Assembly: GCF_040436345.1 (NCBI RefSeq)
Contig: NC_133221.1
Location: 18,969,165-19,033,164, forward strand
Reading direction: 5' to 3'
Length of the DNA: 64,000 bases
Source: Pagrus major
Taxonomy: Eukaryota > Chordata > Actinopteri > Spariformes > Sparidae
Part shown: positions 1 through 11,689 of the stretch, in pieces
How the letters are laid out: each line of letters begins with the position of its first letter
How positions within the stretch are numbered: the first letter of the stretch is position 1
Program-made: the position numbers and the translations under genes
Notes under the pieces: generated by a model
Database searches by the model: none
Told to the model about the DNA's origin: nothing
The model's input: the letters and a program-made list of their open reading frames with translations, nothing else

Positions 1-587
1 AGTGCATTCACCCTCACTGCACCACAGGCTCACTGTGGAGTGGTCAGCATCTCCTGTCTGTGTTGTGTATTTATTATCCATTTAAAAACCTCATTTCTAA
101 AAGCTACTAGGATGCCGTGTTATAATTCTGTTTGACATGTGTATGCTGCCACCTGGTGGACACATACTGACAGTGCACTTCTGCACCAATGCTCAAAGTT
201 TAATTTCGAACACAAACTTTTGTTTTAGCGCAACCAATATATCAAATTAAAATGCTACAAGCTAGAAATTCATGATTCACAGGGTCTGGAGGTCACAGCA
301 GAGATACCGACCGCACATGCCACCACATTAACTTACAAACTGGAGGAGGTACACCGACATGGTGACTGTCGGGGCATCGTCTGGATCAGCATGTGCATAG
401 TGCTCAGTGATTCCTGATTTTATAAAGTTAGAGAGTACAATTTGCAAAGAGTCATAAAAACAGGATAAGAAACTCAATAGGAGTCCAGCCACTGACACAG
501 AAGCATACTTGTTGAAGGCTGACTCAGTCCTGGAGGCTTGAGCAATGTTGTCAGACGGGTTCAACCCAAGAAAGATCCCAGAGAAAC

Positions 588-664
588 ATGAGAGAGAGAG
601 ACAAAGAGAGAGAGAGACAGAGTGAGAGAGAGACAGAGCGAGAGAGAGAGACAGAGCGAGAGAG
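588..664. repeat. (GA)n-rich microsatellite in spsb1 3' UTR region
   Basis: GAGAGA runs are broken by CAGAGC and CAGAGTG units. It lies just downstream of the spsb1 stop on the minus strand and so may be transcribed as a CU-rich tract. Confidence 0.85.
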
Positions 665-702
665 GAGGGTGTGCTGAGTGTGTGTTGTGACTGTCAGCGC
701 CG

Positions 703-3700
703 TCATTGGTAGAGCAGGTAGTTCTTGAGAGAGGCCGGCAGGGGCAGTCTATGGATTTCACTCAGGCGGTCTCTTCCTAACGCCACCCTCACCGAACGCC
801 TACACAGGTCCATCAGAGAGAGGGGTTCAGCTGGAGGGGAAGACAGGAATGAGGAGAGGGGTGAGCAAGGGCTGAATCTCATTGCAGTGTGAAAATATCA
901 AGCTTTAACTCAAGTCTGAGAGGCCTTAAATGAACAGACACTAGCGTAAAATACACAGAGCATGGAGAAGAGTGACCTGCTATAAAGATGGAAATAGGTT
1001 TTATCCTCTATTGTTATGGAGAACATAATGTTTGTGGGCCATAAAGTCATTTTATGTGTCTGAATTGACCAAAATATTCTCAAATCATTTTTGGCACCAT
1101 CCTGTTACAAAACATGTTTTTGTCAGACCTTGTATTTAGTATTAAGTTTATTATTTATCTATTGTTGCCGTCTTTCATATATCTTGTCAGACTTTGGGAC
1201 TTTCAGCATCCACTTAATATGGATTTACCTTTTTTTCTGTCTACATTTATGCTTAATACGGTGTATGGTATTTTTGCTTCTCTGCCTCCATGTAATATAT
1301 GGGATGATCACTTCCATAGAGGTTATCCATCTTTTTGTATTTCATGTCAGGAGTGTGACTGGTTGCAGGCTTGCAGCGACTCCCTATTTAAGATGGCTTC
1401 TCACGATAAAAAACAAAACAATTTGCCTGATGAAGGTATAGCACCAAAACATTGCAAATAAATGTTTTTTTGCAAGTGACAGTGAGCAGGAGTTGGCAAC
1501 TTTTGGCCTCCATCCATGATGCCATTAGTCAATTTAATATTCAAAATTTGGGCCATTTTGTGCTGTGAAGCATAGGAAAGAACTGTGAAAAGCTTAGATC
1601 AAGATGTTGGCCTTAGTGTACGCAGGCTCCATCAGAGGGGGGATATTCAAGGAGGAGTTTCACACTGATGTGAAATCCACTCTGATGTAATGAAATGGCA
1701 AAATTCTCAAAAGAGCGTGAGCAATATATTTTTGTTGACCAATATTGGCCTTTCACAGATATTTCATATCAGCATATATGTTGTCCGATATTCGCTAACA
1801 GGAAAACTAATTTTTAGAGATTATAATGCAGAATATGATACCTGGGGTAATTCATATCAATTTAATTTCCAGTGAAGTTTACCGTCTCAGTACACCGGTG
1901 TCATTTTAGACAATTAGGTTTGTGGCTAAACTGTAAAAGATCCTGCCACCATTATCTTTGTCACAAGAGTTTGCCTAAAATGCATGGGTTTATATCTGCC
2001 GACATACTGATATCAGAATTTCTTACTATCTAATATAGTTATCTGCATCGGCTCCACAAATCAAGTATCGGTCAGGCTCCAATTCCCAGAGGTGGTATGA
2101 ACACATCTGGGTATGGCAGTAGATCTCTCCTTTTGACTCCAAATGTCTGTAGTTCACCTGAAGTATTACCCTACCATGTAATCTATGTCGTTTGTTCTCT
2201 AGTGTGTACGCTACATTACATCATTTTTTGGTACACTATTGATACACTAGATACACACTAACTAACTGTAGCACCAATACAATACCAAATACAATACCCA
2301 AGTTTCATTATCTATACCAAAACAATGCTTTTTGAACCCTTAGAGAAATATAGAAGTTGTCTACTAATCCTCTTTAATTCAACAAAGTAAAAAATGTCTT
2401 AACAGGTCTTTGAATTTAAGAACCCATATATTTAAATCACTATATAAAAACTAAATGCTGTACAACATTCATAAAATATGTAATTTAAACCAGAAAATAT
2501 CTGATCAAAGAATAAACAATATTTATATTTGACTGTTTTCAATATGTGCTACAGGCAGATTTTGTTCAGCCCGGGTTCTTAACAATAGCTGACTTTATGT
2601 CGATATAAAAACTGGGTCAGAAAAAGCAGGAAAAAAATAAAATAAAAAAAATACTAATTAATTTTACTTGTAGCCATATCCTTCAGTTTCAGTGCCAGCA
2701 CTGCATACTGGATCCAAACAGCCACAAGATTAACTACATATGAGACAAACTGGCTTTAACGTCAGTGTATAGGATCGGGGATTTCCCCTCTACTTACAGC
2801 TGTACCTAGCTTTTATGCATATCGCTGCATCTGCAGCTCGCTTCTTTTGCACAGGCCTAAACTAGGTCGAGGGCTCTGAACTGAGCATAAAAATCTAATG
2901 AGCACAGAGCACTTGGGACATGTGGGGAGTACAGAATGTTTTGATAAGCACCTATGTTCCCTTGATTTATAGCTCATGACCCTGTCAACATGGATTAATT
3001 GGCATTAATTCAATTGGAATCCGTTTTAACATTCATTTGGGGGAAAAAACATTCAGCTTGTTTGGATGTTTTGAAAGTTATAAACATTAACATCTATAAT
3101 GAAGGCGCCCCAGTCAAGTTTAAAAACAAAAAGGCACAGTGAGAGTCTTCTCAGGTTATTCAGTGATAGTTAAATATTAATGTATATCTTATCCGAACTG
3201 CAAGGCAAGAATACAAATACTGTCATGCCATCACATGTACTGCTTTACATAATAACCAGCGACGTGGCCACACTGATGTAAGTCAGAGACAGTAAAGCTG
3301 CCCTACAGTAACCCCTGTCTGAACTAACATGACAGCATGACAAACCCTGAACTGTCACACCTAGTTATTGCATCAATAAATGCTTCTGGTTTTGTACGAG
3401 CTGTACGCAAGATATCACAAAAACGCTGTCACTCAAGACAGCAAAGAATGACGGTAGTATTTAAAGTTTGCACTTACGATCAAGTCCATTTATGTACCGG
3501 ATTCGTATTTCACAGTGTCCCCACACGGCGCTCACCACTGGGTACAGCTTCCTGCCCTTAAGTCCTCTGAACGCCACCCCTAGATAATGTCCATCCACTA
3601 TGTAACCCAGAGTCCCCTCGTCCATGTCCAAGACGACTAAGAGGGAGTCTGGTATTATGAAGGTGTCGTCTGGCTCAAGGAAGGCCGGGTAGCTCTTTCC

Positions 3701-4171
3701 TGGGTGATTCTTGCCGTCGTGGTACAGTTTACTCCTGCACAGGTCCCAGCCCCAGGACTCAGCGTTGCTTCCTACCAAAGCTGTGTAGCCCACCGAGTGT
3801 AGCGGGGCATCACTCGTAGCCACCCCAACCACAGCATGCGTGCCCCTCTGACGCATAGCCCAGCTGATCTCCCACACATGCAGTCCCCTTGTATAGCCAA
3901 CACGCCCCCGGATGGCGTCCGTGCTCTGTGCCACGGGGTGCCTGTGAAACACCAGCTTGTTGTCGTCCTTGACAAAGATGTTGAGGGAGCGGTCGTCGTT
4001 GTTCCACGAGTGTTGGACCTGGACGTCCATGCTGGCAGGTGGCATGTCCAGCAGCAGATCCAGTCGAGACGGCTTGGTGTGACTCAGGGCCTGTAGCTCC
4101 AGCTTCAGGGGGCTGAACGCCGGATCCCGCATATCAATGGTTTTTATGCCCCCTGGGACTTTTTGCCCCAT
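703..4171 (-). CDS. spsb1: SPRY domain-containing SOCS box protein 1, complete coding region
   Basis: SPSB1 is the substrate-recognition subunit of an Elongin B/C-Cullin-5 ubiquitin ligase. Its SPRY domain binds DINNN-type peptides (for example in iNOS and PAR-4). Coding exons on the minus strand are 4171-3478 and 830-703. The first ends at a GTAAGT donor in phase 1 (NGLD then a split codon), and the second follows a CCCTCCAG acceptor. The joined frame gives 273 residues, the same length as the mammalian protein. SPRY covers about residues 33-231, and Tyr129, a known peptide-contact residue, is kept in SVGYT. The C-terminal SOCS box has the BC-box core LCRRSVR and a cullin-box LPLP, ending YLLYQ. 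I chose the start at MGQKVPGG because the family starts there; an upstream in-frame ATG lies beyond the likely splice acceptor at 4353 and so in the intron. A minus-strand AATAAA at 70-75 could be the poly(A) signal. Confidence 0.97.
1690..2095. repeat. Degenerate dispersed repeat, copy 1 of 2
   Basis: This stretch in the last spsb1 intron is full of GATAT/ATATC words and ends AAGTATCGGTCAGGCTCC. The motif TGATTTGTGGAGCCGATGC read on the minus strand recurs at 45461-45495 on the plus strand. Edges are approximate and no coding remnant is visible. Confidence 0.5.
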
Positions 4172-4352
4172 GCTCTGGGTGGTTATGGCAGCTCCTTCTT
4201 CCTCCTCCCCCCTCCTCAAAGACAAATGGGGGGAGTGATCAGCTTGAGACCCTCTCCTCCACTGTGCTCCTGCAACCAAAGAGGCAGGTTTGTGCTCCTG
4301 TGTCACTGGATGCAGACAGCAAAAGGTCAGACCAGGTGTTGCTTGAGGCCTG
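4172..4352 (-). other. spsb1: spsb1 5' UTR part of first coding exon
   Basis: The minus strand shows a pyrimidine-rich acceptor (CTCTGCTCTCTCCAG) ending at 4353, followed by about 180 bases before the ATG at 4171. This fits a noncoding exon upstream joined to the coding exon. It is inferred from splice signals only. Confidence 0.6.
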
Positions 4353-4391
4353 CCTGGAGAGAGCAGAGGAGATGAAAGAAGATCAGACAAA

Positions 4392-5960
4392 CAAGTTCAT
4401 TCTTAACTAATCTAATTAGCCATCTTTCTGTTTGGACCAGGAAATGTGAACATCAGATCCAACAAAGTTAAACAAAAGGCCTATTGTAAGACCATCCTTA
4501 TCATAGCACAGTGCCCTTTGATGGTAACAAAAGGTACATTAGCTGTAATTGCATCATACAGCATTTGTTGGAAATGTTAGTTTACATTTAATGGGAAACA
4601 GCCTCAATGTTTTAACTTTCTTCATCGGGTGATCATTGGACAACAACTGATATAAGCTGCAGGGCTGTTAAGCGACCTCAAAACTGGCTTTGTTCTCATG
4701 TGATGCTTAGTGTATAAAACATAAAGAGGGCAGTGTCTCATGACCTGAGATATCCGAGATGTAAATCTAAATACCAGTTGACACTGATAACATTATCATT
4801 GCACAACAGCAGGAAAACATCTATCTGCTGACCATGGCCTGATTTGAGCCATTATCATCTGAAGTTCATCTAAAGTCTGAAGCAGTCAGTCAGTAAACAG
4901 GACTGTATGGCCTTGTTTTCACTCCCAGCAAGTTCACTATAACATCGAGTCAACCAAGAAAGACAAGACCAACAAGTTTCTGCCACCCAACAATCATAGA
5001 TCCATTTGCTAGATTGAAAGGATATATATAATGGATTGGACTACTTACAGAGAATAGACGTCTGACAGGTTTTAGCTGCTGTGTACACACAGACTTTAAA
5101 ACACACTGATAACTAGGGTTGGGAAGACTGTATATACCATTTGACAATAGAAATTTGATGAGCTCGGACTGTGCAAGATACTGTTTGTACCATGGAAGCC
5201 ATATCTGTAATTTATCTGGTTGTATTGGACAATTTTAGCCAATGTTGATAATGAAAATATTTTTGCATCAACATGATTAAGTACTTTGATATTTTTCCCC
5301 CGGTATTGAATTTGCTAGATAAGCCAAAAACAGACATTCCTGTCTGGTGTACCTTATATCGCTATGTTGTTTCTGTAACATCATGGTTAATGTTCAAGGA
5401 CCATCATTTAAACTGGCTAATCACACTGCTCTGATGTCAGAGCTTTGTGACTCGTGTTGGTGTTTATCCTGGAACATCATTTCAACTTATGAAACAGTGA
5501 CTAAAGCCATATCTGAAGCAAATTGTCATGGTTGAGTGGATTATATATGAGACTCACTTTACAGGTTTCTGTTGCTGTTTGTAAGGACAACTTCCCCATT
5601 TGTGTATTTTTCAGGTCCGTTTCCCTGAGTTGCCAAGCTATGACATAACAAAAACATGATTGGTCGGTTTCAATGACGGCCCCAGAGCAACATTCATAAT
5701 GATGTTCCAGGAACAGCCCCAACACTGCAATATCAGATCATGCTTCCTGTCTGGTTATTTGATCTGTAGACATTTCCTCAATCTACCTTCTTGAAAATGT
5801 ATTAGATCTCAATACTGCAACATCAAATCACATACAGTGATTTACCATGAGATGGGTGCAATATTTATGTGCAATTTATTGTTGTGACAGACACACCTGG
5901 TGCTGTTTTGTTTTATGTACTTTATTTTACTGTAACTTACTGTAAAGTATATTGTATCGT
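4392..5960. other. Intergenic or spsb1 intron 1 sequence; nothing recognised
   Basis: No exon, RNA gene or clear repeat is visible. If the spsb1 promoter is near 10.3 kb, this is intron 1. Confidence 0.4.
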
Positions 5961-5961
5961 A

Positions 5962-7043
5962 CAGTGGGTCAATGGGGTCCAAAAGTCTGAGACCAATAGT
6001 CAAGATACTTTGCACGTTTTAAATATATTATTTTTTTAAATGACAAATGATAATCTCAGCGTAACAAACTTTGAGTTAAAAAGTTGAATCTTTGAAAAAT
6101 GTCTATGAATTTCCGAAACTGAGCATTTGGTATGTTGCCCTCTTGCTGTAATGACAGCATGCACTCGAGCTGGCATGGACTCCACAAGTCTGTGTAAAAC
6201 CCGATGACTCATGTTGATGATTCAAGCTTCTTAAGTGCCTCCATAAATGTTCAGTGGGGTTTCGGTCAGGTGACTGGAGGAAAGCCCATGTCAGTCTCCT
6301 TGGTCTTCAGGTAGTTCTGTCAAAGCTTTGAGGTGTGTCTGGGGTGATTATCCTGCTGCAGTATGAATCCTTCTCCACAAAAGAAACAAGCCAAAGGTCG
6401 TAGCATGTCTCTGATGAATGGAGTGGCACTGCTCCTTTGTCAGGATGGAGTCAATTCTGTGCAGGTGTCCAACTCCAGAGTCGGCAAAACAGCCCCAGAC
6501 TTGAATATTCCCACCACCATGTTTCAATGTGGGTTTGAAATACTGTTTTATGATTCCCTCTCCTGTTTGTCTCCGTACATACAGTCTTCTGTTACTGCCA
6601 TAAATCTCAAACTTGGATACATCAGTAAAAGGACTTTTTTAAGTCATGCACTGTGTATTTCTGCTGTTTCATTGCCCACCTTGAGTGTTTGACCTTGTTT
6701 CCCCTTCTGAGAAGTGGGTTGAAAACTGCTACTCATCCTCCGAGACACACGACTGCCTTCTTTTGACAGGACTTTTACCGATTGGAGTCCAACATGTGTG
6801 TGATGACGTTACTTTTCTATCTCTCAAGCAATTAAGCTTGATTGATTTTCTGATGGTGCGGTCACTTTGGATCTGTCTGATCGTACCTTTGATACAACTG
6901 ATTCAGTTTCTGCAAATACAATGTTTAGATTTACATGCAATGCACACTTAGAAACCTTTAGTCTAGTCATGATTTGACGCTGAGAAAGCTTTAAGTACAA
7001 CACCGAGATTTTCAATATGGTCTCAGACTTTTGGACCCCACTG
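5962..7043 (-). mobile_element. Degenerate Tc1/mariner transposon
   Basis: Matching inverted ends flank the element. The right end reads TGGTCTCAGACTTTTGGACC then CCACTG; the left end carries the complement (GGGGTCCAAAAGTCTGAGACCA) after a short insertion. TA dinucleotides at 5960-5961 and 7044-7045 are the usual target duplication. Between them the minus strand holds transposase remains with stops and shifts, for example the stretch encoding words like [11 protein letters not shown] at about 6340-6385, a hallmark of the Tc1 DDE region. The length of about 1.08 kb is short of an intact element, and it cannot be active. Confidence 0.85.
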
Positions 7044-7045
7044 TA

Positions 7046-9390
7046 AACCTTGATAGGAGAATTTTATCAATACACCATTGCTCATTCATATGCCTTACAA
7101 TGTTAGCAAGCACACATTTGGAAAGTGCCTGCTTAAATCTTTAAATTTAACAACTGAGGGGCACAACAAACATTTTTTGAACTGTGCCTTTATGATGATT
7201 TTACCAACAATAAAAACAACAAACAGACATTACCCAGAAGTGGACACATTTTGTCATGAAGCTCTTTGGTTGTGCTTTTTAAAGCATTACGTTTGGATTA
7301 ATTCTGTTTTCCTGAGTAATCCAACTCTATGCACTTAGAGTAAAAACACATGATCTGTCTGTGCTTAGCTTTAATTAACCAGGACAAATTACATTTGCAT
7401 GATTATAATTTCACAGATGTGCACTCCCAGACAATGGACATACCGAGTAATCAACTAAAAATAGTTAAGACCAGTCTTGCCCTGTAGACCTGAAAGAGGT
7501 TGTAAAACATGTCAGTGATACCTTTTCAAATTAATTTTAATGTACCTGACCCATGGATACAGAAATCAAAATTAGACATAAGATGCAGTTTATAAAAGAC
7601 TAATTTCTGTACAGTGTTTAGAGCTCTACGTGTGTAAATGGTAAACACTCATGTTATTATGTCCTCCTCTAGGTAAGTGACTCATTTAGGACAAGGGTGC
7701 ACAAACATGAAGGACATTACAATCTTATTTGATTAGCTGTCCTCGAATTTACGCATTTCTTCCTCTCCAGCTTTTCTTGTTAAAGCGGACACAGTCCTTG
7801 AATTCATGATAACATTATCTTGCCAATTTGTGCTTGGCATCCTGGCAGAGGAGAGATCTGTTTTTCTGGTGTGTGTACACAATCATAATTAATCATGTAT
7901 GGCAAAGTCATAAAAATAAACAGGTGAAATAAATCCTGAAGGAGGATATTATAATTATAAGTGATTTCCTTCTATGGTGCTGGTTTCTTTAAAGCTAATG
8001 AACATGAAAAGCAGGGCTAAGCAGCACAAAAGTAGATCCCATGGGCTGACACGTTTACTCAGCTACTATTCCCACAATCGCCAAAAATAGGAGAAGAAAA
8101 GAGGGGGGAAAAAACTCCAGCCATTTCTTATTATATGGTTGTCTAGTCAGAGGGCAACAGGAAAAGCAGTAATAAAACGTCTGGCTTAAAGAAATAAAAA
8201 ACGTTCTGTCGTGTTTCAGGGAGACACTGCTGGACCGCAGCTCCTCTGAGGCAGAAACAGTTTCAGGAACGCAGAGACTTGACAATAAAAGCCTGATGAA
8301 TACCTGCTGTGCTTTACCTCGCAGACTCATTACAACAGACCACAGCTGAGGCTGAATCTAAATCCAACTGTTAAACAACATCATATAGGTAAGGTTTACA
8401 TTCCATGGGACTACTTTAGGTCCATACTCAGGCCATTCTTTTATAGTGAAACCCCCATTTGGTCCAAATGAAGACATATAATGTGACTTTTCGTGGCCGC
8501 AGGTGTGACCACTGTTGCTCTTTGGTCTTCGTACTTCTGCCTGTGTCGCAGCTAGGCTGAAGAGAGCATTGTGTAATGTGGAAAAACTGTGCTGCTGGGA
8601 AGGCCACTCTAATTGAATTGTAGACAAGAGTTCATTGAGAAGTGCTTTGGCTCTTCTTCTAATGCAAGTAAACAACCATTTAAATGGGTCATGTCTCTTC
8701 AGTGATCGCAAAACAGGAGGGAAGAAAAAGCTAGCAGCGGGTGGCCAGCATCTGAATGTAAACAATCTCTTTTTCAATGCCTGTCCAGCATTCAGGGAGA
8801 GTGAAACATGTTAATTTGCACACGCTTCGAGCCAGGAGTTTACCATTCGCTCTCACCATGGCAACGGGCCACCTTGCAATGCACACAACATGCACAAGTG
8901 AATCAAAACTAACAGAACAATAAAAGGTCTTCACACATTTACCTTGGACTTCAAAACAAACATAGCCATTAGTAGTATAAAAGGTGGCTTGTTGAGGGAT
9001 ATATTTGGGCTGGATCCTGGCCTGGCCTGGTTGGGGTTCCTGGGCCCCTGGATTGGTTTGGAGCTTATTAAAATGCAAGAGGAAGGGCTCGCTGGATTTG
9101 CTGAGCCAAGGAAACACTTGTCTCTATTGTAAGGCCCAATTTAGACCAGGCCCACCTGAACTTAAGCCCTAGCCTGTTTGTTGACCTGCTGAGTACATAA
9201 AGCTCAAGGTTTACCAAAGACAAAGTCATCCATTGTATGGACACAAAGCTTGCATGTGTTATGTAGAAAAGTGCCCGTGTTCGACTTCTCTATGACCTAC
9301 GATGAAATTAAAACAAAAGTGTTTTAAATGGGGTTTAGTGGAATTTTCTTTGTAGTTTGCTCTTTTCTTTTCGTTGACGCAATTCGGTAC
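7046..9390. other. Non-coding stretch, nothing recognised
   Basis: Open frames here, such as those at 8055-8777 and 8731-9117, lack family motifs and consistent splice signals. It is probably intronic or upstream sequence of spsb1. Confidence 0.4.
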
Positions 9391-9397
9391 TCTACAC

Positions 9398-9985
9398 CCA
9401 GTTGCCAGTTTATTAGGAACACCTAACTGAAACTTATGCAGTCTAAACAACAGCTTTGCAATAAATCCATCTTACACAAAGGCTTTATGACCAGTGTTTG
9501 TTGAAGGGTGTAGTTTATAGTGCTACTGAACTGTGGGCTATCTTTAAAAGAGGCATTTTGTAGATTTGAAGAGGACATACAATAAAAATGATGTAATAAT
9601 ACAAATTCAGAAATTTGTTTTTTTCCATAACTGAATGAACAAGCTGTTCCCAGGGGAAAATTAGATTCCCAGAACACTGTTTGAAGCTAGAAAGATGGCA
9701 GGGTCCGCCAAATATAAACAAAGTTAAACCGTATGAAATGGTGTTATCCTTAAGGTCAGTTTGTTTACTCCATTTATTCAGCCATGAAGAGTTGGTTTAT
9801 TTAGCTTGCTTGGGTATAATCAAAAAAATCTCTCTCTTCTGGTTAAAATTTCATCCCCAAAACTACATAGTGCACCTTTAATATATAAACTGGGTGGACA
9901 AAAATATTAAAAATGACTTCTGGGCACAACCCATTTACATCAATGAGGACAGACCAAATATTAGAAACACCTCAATGTGGGCTAC
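9398..9985. repeat. Teleost dispersed repeat beginning CCAGTTTATTAGGAACACCT
   Basis: The words CAGTTGCCAGTTTATTAGGA and ACACCTAACTGAAACTTATG are widespread in fish genomes from memory. The far end carries AACTGGGTGGACAAAAATATT. No coding capacity is seen and the edges are approximate. Confidence 0.6.
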
Positions 9986-10203
9986 AAGTCGGTAGTAGCC
10001 TACATTTTAGCCTCCCGAATGACCAGAAAGTTAAATCAACACCTCGCTAAAACAATTTAAACAAAAACGTCACTTATTGGGACCTATATGGAAGTAAGAG
10101 GGACTTCCTGCTTCATTAGAGTTCAGTAGTTTAAGATGAGCAACACCTAAGTGTACGAGGGCCTTCTGGTCACTTAACCCATGATAGCTTGTCATGCTAG
10201 CTG

Positions 10204-10880
10204 ATGTTAAAGCAGCCTGAGCTTCACAGGAGCTCTCGTGGGCCAGACAGCCGCGAGCTCCCGGCTCGTGGAACGTCCACGCGCGACCCCAGACGGCGGC
10301 AGCGCGTGAATGGACCGTTGGTTCGGACCGTTGTTGGCGCTCACCTGAAGCTCCGCCGCGTTCCAAACGTTGGTTACACAACCAGCAGTCGGACCGTTGT
10401 TAGCTTACAACCAAAACACGGCTAATGTCAGTGAGCGGCGGGGACCAGCGCCACACAACCCGCTTCTCCTTCTAAACTGGACGTCTGGGACACGACACCT
10501 CGCCACGGGTGTTGTTTATATTGTTTGTTTTTTGTATCAAGTACGTAAATGTGATGTAGAGACAAACACAGAAAGCGAAACAAGCACTTCGGCAGCCACC
10601 ATATGAGCAGAAAACAGGGGAGAAGGGGATGAACAGACCTGGTCGAGTTGTGAGGCGGTGAAACAGAAGATGAGACCCGGAGAGGATTCGGTCTTCACCT
10701 ACTCCATCGTAGTTTTCAGTTTCCTTGTCGTCTTACCTTTGACCATTTCGGGCTGCTCATGAATTAGGTGAAATGATGATGGCTGCTCTCTAACATCTCT
10801 CGCGTCACGTGGTAAAATGCTCCCAGCTGCTATGCTAGATTAGGACCTCCCTACTGACGGGCTGCAGCCGAGCGAAGTTG
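10204..10880 (-). promoter_or_regulatory. spsb1: CpG-rich region, likely spsb1 promoter and noncoding exon 1
   Basis: This is the only strongly CpG-rich stretch upstream of spsb1. On the minus strand a good donor (CTTCAG then GTGAGC) ends a possible noncoding exon at 10345, and a second possible donor (CCAG then GTCTGT) lies near 10635. The distance to the coding exon is about 6 kb, which fits the long first intron of SPSB1 in other vertebrates. GGACCGTTG occurs three times (10312-10320, 10325-10333, 10391-10399). The start site is not visible from sequence alone. Confidence 0.55.
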
Positions 10881-11263
10881 GCTTCATGTTGGTAATGCCG
10901 TTTATGCGGATGTTGCGGGTTTTTTCCTGATTGTAAAGTCATTTATTTATTATCCAAACTTTTGAGATTACCTGAAGATAAAAACCCGTTGTAAAAATTA
11001 CGACTCTTCCTCTATCCTTACTAAAACATTTACATTTTACAATTTACTTGCAGCTCTAACTTGCATCCCACAATATTCTGAAAATATTTTTAAATTTTCT
11101 CTTATATGACTGAAACACTTCATATGCCAAAGGCCTAACAATATAATGAATATCTTTTATATGTTAAAAGGCTACTTCTGATTAGAAAACATGTTTTTTT
11201 TAACATTCTTTTTTCTTAACACGTTTCTTTATCCTAAAAGCACTTTTGGCAGCTAAGTGGATA

Positions 11264-11332
11264 ATACCACTACTACTACTACTACTACTTCTAACAATAA
11301 TAATAATAATAATAATAACAACAATAATAATA
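11264..11332. repeat. Trinucleotide tracts (ACT)n and (AAT)n
   Basis: A run of TAC/ACT units at 11264-11290 is followed by AAT units to 11332. Confidence 0.9.
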
Positions 11333-11403
11333 GGAATATTGTTTTTAAAATCGAGTCAGATTTCTTAGAACTTTTAACTTGTTATTGTACATTACTGTGG
11401 CCC

Positions 11404-11675
11404 TGAGGGTCAAAAACAACATTTCAGAAAACACAACAACATTTAACAAAACACAACATTAAACAAAACACAGTGACATTTCACAAATGCGACAAAAACT
11501 AACAAAATACAAGAGTTTAACAAAACACACAAACATTTCAGAAAACACACAAACATTTCAGAAAACACAACAACATTTAACAAAGCAGGAAATTTCACAA
11601 ACACAACTATCAAAATACAACATTTCTGAAAACACAAACATTTTAACAAAACACGACATTTCAGAAAACACATTT
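11404..11675. repeat. Minisatellite-like array of AAAACACAACATTTC units
   Basis: Variants of ACATTTCAGAAAACACA and ACATTTAACAAAACACA alternate about ten times. The array is strand-asymmetric, with almost no G on the plus strand. The open frames on both strands come from the array itself. Confidence 0.85.
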
Positions 11676-11689
11676 CAGAGGTAGTTGTA

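Noticed and set aside
4353-4390. Longer spsb1 start at the upstream in-frame ATG ([10 protein letters not shown])
   Set aside because: It lies before a clear splice acceptor, and the family starts at MGQK.
6363-6951. Plus-strand open frames
   Set aside because: They are the reverse side of Tc1 transposase remains.
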